Source of the DNA: Planctomycetia bacterium
Lineage (GTDB): Bacteria > Planctomycetota > Planctomycetia > Planctomycetales > Planctomycetaceae
DNA length: 37,118 nucleotides
Assembly (NCBI GenBank): GCA_026400935.1
Contig: JAPLNX010000283.1
Location: 1 to 37,118 of the forward strand
Direction of reading: 5' to 3'
The translations under genes were made by a program, and so were the position numbers. Below the pieces are notes generated by a model, which saw only the letters and a list, made by a program, of their open reading frames with translations, was not told where the DNA came from and ran no database searches. This document shows, piece by piece, positions 26,521 through 33,619 of this stretch. Numbering within the stretch: position 1 is the first letter of the stretch; every line of letters starts with the position of its first letter.

Positions 26521-26754
26521 CTACCAAGTCGTTTGCCGCGACCATTGTTCGCGAGCTTCGGCGTCAGTTTCTTCTTTAAGACGACGAACCTTTTGGCTCA
26601 ACACCGCGGCGTCGTACCACGTGAAACTGAGGTCTTTGTCGGCGGCATACTGCCCCATCGTTTGCAGGAGCGAGTCCGCACTCTCTTCGTCATAAAGAAA
26701 GATGTAGCGTTCGGTGTCTTTCACGAGGGCCAGCACATTCAATTCACGCGTCAT
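26521..26754 (-). CDS. Small hypothetical protein upstream of xerC (77 residues)
   Basis: The protein begins [22 protein letters not shown] and continues as one probable mixed alpha/beta domain ending in a charged helix ([21 protein letters not shown]). It is soluble, with no signal peptide or membrane helix. GAGGAGA at 26761-26767 lies 6 bp before the ATG at 26754, which is why this start is preferred over one 15 bases further upstream that overlaps the ribosome-binding site. It lies 16 bp before xerC on the same strand, suggesting joint expression. I do not recognise the family; the strong ribosome-binding site and codon structure support a real gene. Confidence 0.72.
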   Translation of the reverse strand: MTRELNVLALVKDTERYIFLYDEESADSLLQTMGQYAADKDLSFTWYDAAVLSQKVRRLKEETDAEAREQWSRQTTW

Positions 26755-26767
26755 GGCGGATCTCCTC

Positions 26768-27088
26768 ATTGCTTCAGTTTGTCGCTAACGCGACGCTGCT
26801 TCCGTTCCATCGTTCACTGCCAGCGATCGGTCGTGAGTTCACGTCCTGATTTCCAGCACGAAGCATCTATCGGCCATCAAGACGATGCTCGATTGCAATG
26901 TTCGTCGAGATTACGACTCCGTTCACGGGTGCAACGCTTTTTACGACTTCCGAAAAACCAACTGCAATAAAATCGGCATAAGCGGTAGGGCTTCTTCAAT
27001 CGTTCTATTTTGACAGGCAAAATCGTCCGTTGCCGCGTTGCGAACAGCCCGCTACAACGCGACTTCCATTCAGGCGAACGGCAAAAAG
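26768..27088. other. Gene-free intergenic stretch
   Basis: About 320 bp lie between the divergent small gene (minus) and fhcC (plus). No open frame with a good ribosome-binding site and no clear hairpin is visible. Promoters for both directions are expected here. I could not pick a convincing -35/-10 pair by eye. Confidence 0.6.
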
Positions 27089-27146
27089 GTAGACCAGTCA
27101 ATCCGTGACCGGAACCTTCGAGTCACGGAGTGACTCGTCTACTTTG
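27089..27146. repeat. Palindromic element before fhcC
   Basis: CGAGTCACGGAGTGACTCG at 27119-27137 is a perfect 8 bp stem with a GGA loop. The flanks GGTAGACCAGTCAATCCGTG (27088-27107) and GAGTGACTCGTCTAC are also roughly complementary. It may be the same type as 18444-18464 (GCGAGTC...GACTCGC). Confidence 0.6.
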
Positions 27147-27177
27147 AATTGCCCAGCGCCAAACGAGGCTTGAATCT

Positions 27178-27996
27178 ATGCCGCTGACCTTTTCGCTCCG
27201 CAACAACACGTCAATCCCGCTGGAAGTCGATGCCATCCGACTCGAAGCCGTTCGTGAGCAATCGGCTGACATGGTCGCGCACACGCTGGTCCAATACGGC
27301 AACAAACAGCGTGAGATCGGCGAGTTCTTCGACGTTTCTGGCAGCGCAGCGGACAATGAGTTGGTCTGGGAGGGCGATTGTTCTCACGTAAAACTGATCG
27401 GTTCAAAGTTGATCGATGGCCGAATTCGTGTTGAAGGGAATGCCGGAATGCACCTCGGTGCAGAGATGTCAGGAGGCGAGATCATTGTTTCCGGCCACGC
27501 GACTGATTGGGTCGGAGCCGAAATGCACGGTGGTCGCATTCGAGTCAAGGGAAACGCTGGTCACTTGATCGGAGCGGTCTACCGCGGTGGCCGCAAAGGA
27601 ATGACCGGTGGCGAAATCCTGATTTCAGGCAACGCTGGCAACGAAATTGGACACTGCATGAGACGCGGTCTAATCGCGATTGGCGGCAAAGCGGGCGATG
27701 CAACCGGAGTAAATTTGTTGGCAGGTTCGATTTTCGTGTTGGGTGAAAGTGGTATTCGTCCCGGCGTCGGTATGAAACGTGGCACGATTGGCTTGCTGGG
27801 AACCACTCAGCCGCCGGATATGTTGCCGACGTTTAAGTACTCAGGAACATTTCGCCCTACAGCTTTGCGGCTTTGCTTGTTGCATCTACGCCGAGCCGGA
27901 TTCCCGATAGCTGACGAGTTACTCGATCTCGCCGTGCATCGTCACTGCGGCGATTTTCTGGAACTCGGTCGCGGTGAGATTTGGCTGCGTGCTTAA
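27178..27996 (+). CDS. fhcC: Formylmethanofuran dehydrogenase/formyltransferase-hydrolase complex subunit C
   Basis: The 272-residue protein is FwdC/FhcC-like. The middle is a right-handed beta-helix of glycine-rich repeats such as AGMHLGAEMSGGEIIVSG, DWVGAEMHGGRIRVKG and AGHLIGAVYRGGRKGMTGG, shared with the last domain of glutamate synthase. In bacteria the Fhc complex releases formate from formyl-tetrahydromethanopterin, a step of the tetrahydromethanopterin C1 pathway. This subunit binds the other subunits and has no catalytic metal site. GAGG at 27165-27168 lies 9 bp before the ATG. The genes for FhcA, FhcB and FhcD are not adjacent. The length equals that of known family members, so it is not degenerate. 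Confidence 0.88.
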   Translation: MPLTFSLRNNTSIPLEVDAIRLEAVREQSADMVAHTLVQYGNKQREIGEFFDVSGSAADNELVWEGDCSHVKLIGSKLIDGRIRVEGNAGMHLGAEMSGGEIIVSGHATDWVGAEMHGGRIRVKGNAGHLIGAVYRGGRKGMTGGEILISGNAGNEIGHCMRRGLIAIGGKAGDATGVNLLAGSIFVLGESGIRPGVGMKRGTIGLLGTTQPPDMLPTFKYSGTFRPTALRLCLLHLRRAGFPIADELLDLAVHRHCGDFLELGRGEIWLRA

Positions 27997-28045
27997 GAGG
28001 CAGGACTGAAATAAACTCCCGAAGTCACGTTAGCTTTGCCTGCAT

Positions 28046-28073
28046 GCGAGTGGTTCCAGCAATGACCACTCGC
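28046..28073. terminator. Possible hairpin between convergent fhcC and sixA
   Basis: GCGAGTGGT pairs perfectly with ACCACTCGC around a 10 bp loop. It lies 50 bp after the fhcC stop. There is no T-run, so it would be an atypical terminator or simply another palindromic repeat. Confidence 0.35.
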
Positions 28074-28095
28074 CAGTGCGCCGTGCTCATTTCAA

Positions 28096-28569
28096 CTACT
28101 CAAACATCCCAGCATCGAGCAGCCAATTGAGCTTTCCTAACCCGGGAGCGATAGCAGATTCAAATTCGATGCAGGCGATCGTTCCGGGGCGGAATGACAC
28201 CCAACCGCCACCGATCAGCGATGACGCGAGCGCACTCATATTCGGTTCATGGCCAACCAGCGCGGTAATCTCTGACGGAACCAACGACACCATTGGCAGG
28301 ATTTCATCGAGTCCCACGCCGAGCGCCAGCCAATGAGCGGCTTCGCGAACCTGATTCGTTAACCCAGCGGCTGTCGCGAGAATCTCTGCCGTCTCTGTGG
28401 TCCGCATCGCTGGACTATGGAAGACGTGGGCCGGAACAACTCCCTTTTCGACAACCCAACGTACTGACGCTTCAAATTCTCGACGCCCCAGCGCGGTCAA
28501 CGGGCGTTGAGAATCAGGAATGCCGTGTGCGTCCGCCGCGCGAGCATGTCGAATAATCAGGAGTTGCAT
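28096..28569 (-). CDS. sixA: Phosphohistidine phosphatase SixA-like (histidine phosphatase superfamily)
   Basis: The 157-residue protein starts MQLLIIRHARAADAHG, with the RHA motif carrying the catalytic histidine. It continues with the second arginine in VFHSPAMRTTETAEIL and the second histidine in VGHEPNMSAL, the three hallmark sites of the superfamily. The length matches SixA, which removes phosphate from histidine phosphotransfer domains. The longer open frame upstream (to 28665) runs through a terminator hairpin and is not the real gene. The ribosome-binding site is weak. The start lies only 12 bp after the hairpin of the upstream gene's terminator, so expression may depend on read-through. 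Confidence 0.85.
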   Translation of the reverse strand: MQLLIIRHARAADAHGIPDSQRPLTALGRREFEASVRWVVEKGVVPAHVFHSPAMRTTETAEILATAAGLTNQVREAAHWLALGVGLDEILPMVSLVPSEITALVGHEPNMSALASSLIGGGWVSFRPGTIACIEFESAIAPGLGKLNWLLDAGMFE

Positions 28570-28581
28570 GGTACGACTCAC

Positions 28582-28612
28582 AAAAAAGAAGACCACCAAA
28601 ATGGTGGTCTTC
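28582..28612 (-). terminator. Rho-independent terminator after the monoheme protein gene
   Basis: On the minus strand GAAGACCACCA pairs with TGGTGGTCTTC around a 3-base loop (an 11 bp stem) and is followed at once by six T (28582-28587). It lies 27 bp after the stop of the gene at 28640-28990, and 12 bp before the sixA start. Confidence 0.9.
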
Positions 28613-28639
28613 CCGGAATTCAGATGACCATGAATTCGA

Positions 28640-28990
28640 TTACTTGCTGGCTGGCAACTTGCCATCCTTCAGGAGGTCGCCGAAGGTCTTGTCCTTCACA
28701 GCGCTCTTCTCCTTCTCGGTCTTGACGAGAGCTTCCTTAATTTTGGCGTCATCTTTTTCATTCTTGCCAATGTTCTTGGCGAGAGCTTCGCCGTAGTTGT
28801 TGCGCTCTTTCTTTTCCTTGTCAGCAACGTGGCAGGAGTTGCAGTCAACTTTGTTGTCTTTGGCGACCTTTTCGTAGGTGGTTTCAAACACCTTCTTGTA
28901 AGGGGGACGAGCTTCAACGCTCGAACCAAAGCCAATCACGACACCAGCGACCGCACCGGCCACCATCATTCCTCGCATCAAGCCCTTCAT
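28640..28990 (-). CDS. Small exported lysine-rich protein with one CxxCH heme motif
   Basis: The 116-residue precursor has a signal peptide (MKGLMRGMMVAGAVAGVVIG, cut after about VEA). The mature part of about 85 residues carries one heme c motif, CNSCH. About a quarter of the mature residues are lysine (for example KEKKERNNYG and VKTEKEKSAVKDK). A single heme protein of this size could be an electron carrier, but a distal Met ligand is not obvious. GGAGG at 28996-29000 lies 5 bp before the ATG. AAG, AAC, GAC and TAC codons dominate, as in strongly expressed genes. It is followed by a strong terminator. Covalent heme attachment and location outside the cytoplasm are inferences. Confidence 0.72.
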   Translation of the reverse strand: MKGLMRGMMVAGAVAGVVIGFGSSVEARPPYKKVFETTYEKVAKDNKVDCNSCHVADKEKKERNNYGEALAKNIGKNEKDDAKIKEALVKTEKEKSAVKDKTFGDLLKDGKLPASK

Positions 28991-29276
28991 TGAGACCTCC
29001 GCTAGCAGTTTGAGTTGATCCCGACGTCGCGAGCAAACCAGTTCGGAAGCCAACTGTGACGTTGGACGCCCTGATGTCGCGCTCCACAGTTTCGTGCTCT
29101 CTAAGACGATTCTCCGCCGGGAAATGCTGGGGCGAATTAGACCCCGACGTATAAACAAAGTCAATTAGTTCGGAACGATCTGGCAGCAGCAATGAGTGAG
29201 CTTTCTTGTTCGCGATACTTTCCTCGGAATAGTTTCTCGCAGAATACACACCACATTTAAGAGCGTCTAAAACGAC

Positions 29277-29306
29277 AAAGCCCGGCGAGTGGACTCACCG
29301 GGCTTT
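29277..29306 (-). terminator. Terminator hairpin after the YHS-like gene
   Basis: AAAGCCCGG at 29277-29285 pairs with CCGGGCTTT at 29298-29306, with a further GAGT/ACTC stem inside. On the minus strand it is followed by GTCGTTTT, and on the plus strand by GAGTTTTG, so it could work in both directions. It lies 31 bp beyond the stop of the gene at 29338-29796. No gene is seen between 28991 and this hairpin. Confidence 0.75.
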
Positions 29307-29337
29307 GAGTTTTGACTTCAGGTCTACGAATAATCAA

Positions 29338-29796
29338 CTACTTCTTGGCCTTCTCAACCTTGAAGCCCTTGTCGAACGCCTTGTCGGCGAAGACCAGTTC
29401 GATCTTCTCATCGTCCTTGGCCTTTTCGACTTTCCCTTTGCAGTTGTTGCAGCAGAAGGTGACCTTCACGCCGTTGACTTCAGCCGTCGCGTCCTTGTTG
29501 AGGTCGCCAACGGTGAGCGGGCACTTCTCTTGCTTGGCTTGGCCCGTCACCGCGAGTTGATGATTCGCTTTCGTCGTGTACTTCGCCTTGTCCTTCGCGA
29601 AGGCATCCGGGCAACCGCCGCAGCAGAAGTAAACCTTCGCACCGCGATACTCGACGGAGTTGTCTTCCTTAGCGGCCTTCGTGCTGGCAACCGGGCACTT
29701 GGCACCGTTCAGTTTGTCTTTTTCTTCGGCTGTGAGTCTCGGGAGAGCGATCGTCACCGCCAGCGCCAAGAGCAATAACGTGGCTTTCGTCTTCAT
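29338..29796 (-). CDS. Exported protein with two YHS/TRASH-like metal-binding domains
   Basis: The 152-residue precursor begins MKTKATLLLLALAVTIALPRLTA, a standard signal peptide. The mature part holds two similar domains. The first runs CPVASTKAAKEDNSVEYRG then VYFCCGGCPDAF. The second runs CPLTVGDLNKDA then VTFCCNNCKGKV. Each has one early Cys and a CCxxC cluster, as in YHS/TRASH domains that bind metals such as copper. The protein is rich in lysine and uses AAG-biased codons. AAGGA at 29806-29810 lies 9 bp before the ATG and supports this start over one 51 bp earlier. It may handle metal in the periplasm. The partner is unknown, though the monoheme protein lies next to it. Confidence 0.78.
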   Translation of the reverse strand: MKTKATLLLLALAVTIALPRLTAEEKDKLNGAKCPVASTKAAKEDNSVEYRGAKVYFCCGGCPDAFAKDKAKYTTKANHQLAVTGQAKQEKCPLTVGDLNKDATAEVNGVKVTFCCNNCKGKVEKAKDDEKIELVFADKAFDKGFKVEKAKK

Positions 29797-29911
29797 AATT
29801 TTCGTTCCTTTGGGGTTCAAGATTAGACGGAGAGAAGTTCGCCCCAACTACAGAGCGACACTTTGAACGGTAGGAAAGTAACGAAAGAGGTCGCGTTTGT
29901 CTGCGCGAGAA

Positions 29912-32900
29912 CTACGTTGGCAATATCGGCCAATCAAGCGCAGTTGCCCAGTGTCGCACATCTTCGGAATGTTGTTCGACCGCTTTCGTCAACTGCGACG
30001 GTGAGTAACTCAGGCGTCGAGCCAATCCTGCGAACAAGTCTTCGTTCAGTGTCGGCAAAGTCAGATCGTCGGCCGAGCCTCGAGCCATCCGCAACGCATC
30101 AATCAATCGGCGGAAGAACAAGTACGCCGTCCGTAGCGGCACAAACGCTTCTGCGGGAATCAAACATAAATTGGTCAATGCGGCTAGCCCTTCCAAAGTA
30201 TTTGGTGTGTGCAAAGCAGGGTGTTGGCCACCATGAGTCAATTGCAGCAACTGCACGAGGTATTCGACATCGACCAACGCTCCAGGGCTGAGCTTGGCAT
30301 GAAATGTTCCTGCACGCACGAGTTGTCGGACTTGTCGTTCGCGCATCGCTCGCACTGGAACCGCATCCCAACGGGCATCGCGAAAAAGAATTTCGTCCCG
30401 CTTTGCAACCACGTTCTTACCAAACTCAACGTCACCCGCAAACGGTCGTAACTTGATGAGCGACTGCCGCTCGAACGGCCACGCCGAGCCATCATGAGCG
30501 AAATAACGACAGAACTCATCCAGCGATACCGCAAGATTGCCCGCTCGCCCGTGAGGTCGCAGACGCAAGTCGATGCGAAAAATTCCCGCTCGCTTGGCTT
30601 GTATCGCTTGCTGAAAAAGCTCCACAAAATGCTGAAAATACACAGCGTTCGAGATCGTGTTTCGGCCGTTCGTCATGCCGTCAGCGGCATACAAAAACAG
30701 CAACTCGATATCCGATGCGAATCCGATCTCACGTCCGCCGAGCTTGCCGAGCGCGGCAACACACCAGCTGCATTCGCCACGTTTTTCTGATTTCGCGGCC
30801 TCTGAAGTCGCTGTCCGCGGTGAGCCGTATTTCGTTCGTAGTTCTGCATCAACCAGTTCACAAGCTGCAACCAATACTACTTCCGCCAATTCGGTCAACT
30901 CGGCGGCGAACGATTCAAAGTCGGTCACAGAGCCCGCGAGGTGTCGCATATCAATGCGAAACATCTCGCGATCTTTGAACGCATTCAATTGAATGAGACG
31001 TTCGGCAAATGATGCCTCAACTGAGAGCTCAGTGGAGAGTTCACGACTCAATTCGACGGACGATTTTTGATGCTTCAAGCCAGCGACATCGGTCAGTACT
31101 GGAAACAAATTCGCATGTTGCAAACGCAGAAAATCTTCCCAAAAGAGATCGCTCACTCCGAGCAACTTCGCGAGGACTGAGAGCACCTCGGGACGCTGCA
31201 GTGAGGCTAAACGTTCGAGCCAGTCTGGCTCACGTAGTTCGTATTCGAGCAATTGCTGAAAGTGCAATAACGCCGCTTCGGGGGCAGGCGACTGCGGCAG
31301 CCAATCAGTGAAATGCTGAATCAAGACGATCGCCGCTCGCAATTCTTGTTGTCGTCGAGCATCGAGTAACTTACGACCCGAATCGTCGGTGACTCGCAAC
31401 CAGTCTTGAACCCGCGAGCCGACCGTTCGGATCAACATGTGCCGAACATCGACACCCAGCAGCGCGAGCGCGTTCGTCAGCTCATAGAGAAACCCGCTCG
31501 TGTCTTCTGCCGAGATGCGAATAACCGTCGTGAGTGGATGCGAGTCGTTGTCAAATTCAATCTCAACGGGCGATTGTACCGCGCCACTCGCACGCGCATC
31601 GGGCAGCGTTTCTGAAACACGTCGCGCCAATCGAGCTTGCGTTTCGCGTCGGCGTCCACTTTGGGCCTCCTCCAGCAGGTCAAGCAACTCTGTGCGGAAC
31701 GCCGTCCATTCCTCGCTCATCGCGGATCCGGAAGTTGATGCGGCGTCAGAAACGCTGCGTTTACGACGACAAACGACAAAAGAATCGAGAAATCGCAACG
31801 ACGTTTTTTTCCTGGTGGTAACCTCCGCGAAGTGCTCTTCGGTTTCAACTTGACCATTCAGAATGTCGAATCCGTGCACGAAAAGCAGACCGCAAATCAT
31901 CGACAGGTCGCCCAACTGATCGAAGCCTGCAATCGTGACCTGTCCGCAGTCCACATCTCGTGGTCGCCAATCAACGATCAGCGGTTCCGACGGAGAGAGC
32001 TGGTCGAGTAGTCGCTGATCGATCGACATCTCCCCTGCCCTGCTCGTTCCGTTGGAGTCCAAAGCATCAGTGAGGACGATCTCTCCCACAAGTTCCGATG
32101 ATCGCCCGCCATCATCCTCAACCGACAACAATGGCGTCCGCCCTTGAGGAGAGTCTTGGCGCGATCGCCCTCGTTCACCTTTCGGAGTCTTGTCTGCATC
32201 GCCAACATACTTCTCAAAGATTCGCCGCACGCCGGCACGATGTTGTTGAAAGTGACACTCAAGTTGCCTCGCATCAAAAAAGTCGAGCCGCCTCGCGAGC
32301 GTCTCCAATTCTGCAGGATCGTTCGGCAATGTGTGAGTCTGTCGACTGTGTTTGAGCTGCAAGGCATGCTCGATCACTCGATAGAAAACATAGGCGCTCG
32401 ACAACTCTCGAAACTCGTCCCCTCGCACAAAACCAAAATCCGCCAACCGGACTAAGCCATCGAGCGTGTTGATGCTGCGAACTTCAGCCACCGCTCCGCC
32501 GTGCTGTAACTGCAAGCACTGCACGACGAATTCGACATCGCGAATCGTTCCCGCTCCGAGTTTAACTTCGCCCCAACCGCGACCACGGCGTTGCAGTTCT
32601 TGTTCGATCTTCTTCTTCGCCTGCCACACGCTCCGCCGAATTGCATCCGCCGATGCCGCGAAAATCAGCGGCTGACAACGCTTCAAGAACTCATTCCCCA
32701 ACGAAAGGTCGCCCGCAATAACTCGCGTCTTTAATAACGCTTGCTTCTCCCACAACTGTCCTTGAGTTTGCAGATAATCAAGATATGCCGCAGTCGAGAC
32801 GATCAACGGTCCAGCGTTACCCCAGGGTCGCAATCGGAGGTCAACGCGATACATAAAACCGTGCGGTGTGACATCGGATAAAGCGCGATTCAACTTTTGG

Positions 32901-33607
32901 GCAAGCGTATCAAACGGTGCGGCATCACCGTCGCAGATGAAAACCAAGTCGATGTCCGAGCTGTAATTCAACTCTTCTCCGCCGAGTTTTCCGAAGGCCA
33001 AGACTGCGAACCCGCGAAGCGATTCCGCCGACTCGCCGTCGCTCACGATCAGTCGTAGCGAAGCTTGCACGAGCGCGTCCGCGAGCAGCGACAACTGATT
33101 CGTCACCGAACGCAAATCAAGCAGTCCTAGAAAATCACAGACACCGATTCGCAGTAACTCGCCCTGCTGAAATCGCCTCAAAGCGGCCCATTGTGATTCA
33201 GGTGTTTTTGTGGCAACCGCTAATGCGCTTTCCACAAAATCTTGCCGACTGCGTAGGTCGCCGACTGAGTTAGGGTTCGTTAACTGCGACAACAAACTCG
33301 GCTCACGCAGCAAAATATCTGTAAGGTACGGGCTGCCGGCAAACAGCTTCAATAACACCTCGACCGAACGCGGAGCGGTCGTCAGCAACTCCAGAAGTTT
33401 GCGCGGATTCGGCTCACTCTCAACAAACCGTTCCAGTCCAACCAACGTCACTTCTGGGACCGGCGAGTGCAACAACGCGGCCGTCAACACTGCCAGACAA
33501 CGTTCGGCAGTATTGCCCAGCACTCCTTCGACCAAGATTCGAAGGCGATCGACAAGTGCCGCAGAAGTTGCGTCCATCGAATCAGAATCTTTATCGGAAT
33601 CCGTCAT
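29912..33607 (-). CDS. glnE: Glutamine synthetase adenylyltransferase/adenylyl-removing enzyme with inserted tandem ACT domains
   Basis: GlnE adds AMP to glutamine synthetase and removes it, so controlling nitrogen assimilation. Both nucleotidyltransferase halves are present: AFGKLGGEELNYSSDIDLVF near residue 204 (deadenylylating type) and GKLGGREIGFASDIELLF near 955 (adenylylating type, with D-x-E instead of D-x-D). Each is followed by a helical GlnE domain with DLRLRPxGxAG. The protein has 1231 residues against about 950 in E. coli. The extra part (about 545-765) has two ACT-like units, VTIAGFDQLGDLSMICGLLF and TTVIRISAEDTSGFLYELTN with GSRVQDWLRVTDDSGRKL. Together with their linker these match the C-terminus of the uridylyltransferase GlnD. 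AAGGGA lies 8 bp before the ATG. The TPR gene ends 12 bp upstream on the same strand, so cotranscription is likely. Confidence 0.9.
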   Translation of the reverse strand: MTDSDKDSDSMDATSAALVDRLRILVEGVLGNTAERCLAVLTAALLHSPVPEVTLVGLERFVESEPNPRKLLELLTTAPRSVEVLLKLFAGSPYLTDILLREPSLLSQLTNPNSVGDLRSRQDFVESALAVATKTPESQWAALRRFQQGELLRIGVCDFLGLLDLRSVTNQLSLLADALVQASLRLIVSDGESAESLRGFAVLAFGKLGGEELNYSSDIDLVFICDGDAAPFDTLAQKLNRALSDVTPHGFMYRVDLRLRPWGNAGPLIVSTAAYLDYLQTQGQLWEKQALLKTRVIAGDLSLGNEFLKRCQPLIFAASADAIRRSVWQAKKKIEQELQRRGRGWGEVKLGAGTIRDVEFVVQCLQLQHGGAVAEVRSINTLDGLVRLADFGFVRGDEFRELSSAYVFYRVIEHALQLKHSRQTHTLPNDPAELETLARRLDFFDARQLECHFQQHRAGVRRIFEKYVGDADKTPKGERGRSRQDSPQGRTPLLSVEDDGGRSSELVGEIVLTDALDSNGTSRAGEMSIDQRLLDQLSPSEPLIVDWRPRDVDCGQVTIAGFDQLGDLSMICGLLFVHGFDILNGQVETEEHFAEVTTRKKTSLRFLDSFVVCRRKRSVSDAASTSGSAMSEEWTAFRTELLDLLEEAQSGRRRETQARLARRVSETLPDARASGAVQSPVEIEFDNDSHPLTTVIRISAEDTSGFLYELTNALALLGVDVRHMLIRTVGSRVQDWLRVTDDSGRKLLDARRQQELRAAIVLIQHFTDWLPQSPAPEAALLHFQQLLEYELREPDWLERLASLQRPEVLSVLAKLLGVSDLFWEDFLRLQHANLFPVLTDVAGLKHQKSSVELSRELSTELSVEASFAERLIQLNAFKDREMFRIDMRHLAGSVTDFESFAAELTELAEVVLVAACELVDAELRTKYGSPRTATSEAAKSEKRGECSWCVAALGKLGGREIGFASDIELLFLYAADGMTNGRNTISNAVYFQHFVELFQQAIQAKRAGIFRIDLRLRPHGRAGNLAVSLDEFCRYFAHDGSAWPFERQSLIKLRPFAGDVEFGKNVVAKRDEILFRDARWDAVPVRAMRERQVRQLVRAGTFHAKLSPGALVDVEYLVQLLQLTHGGQHPALHTPNTLEGLAALTNLCLIPAEAFVPLRTAYLFFRRLIDALRMARGSADDLTLPTLNEDLFAGLARRLSYSPSQLTKAVEQHSEDVRHWATALDWPILPT

Positions 33608-33619
33608 CTCCGCCGTCCC

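Noticed and set aside
26768-27088. Promoter with TTGCAC and TAATCT on the minus strand
   Set aside because: The spacing of 15 bp and general weakness do not exceed chance, so no promoter was called.
28570-28665. Longer sixA with an N-terminal extension
   Set aside because: The extension is the terminator hairpin region, and the fold begins directly with MQLLIIRHA.
29305-29778. Plus-strand open frame of 157 codons over the YHS-like gene
   Set aside because: Antisense to a gene with signal peptide and repeated Cys motifs; the hydrophobic look comes from the AAG/GAC-biased codons of the real gene.
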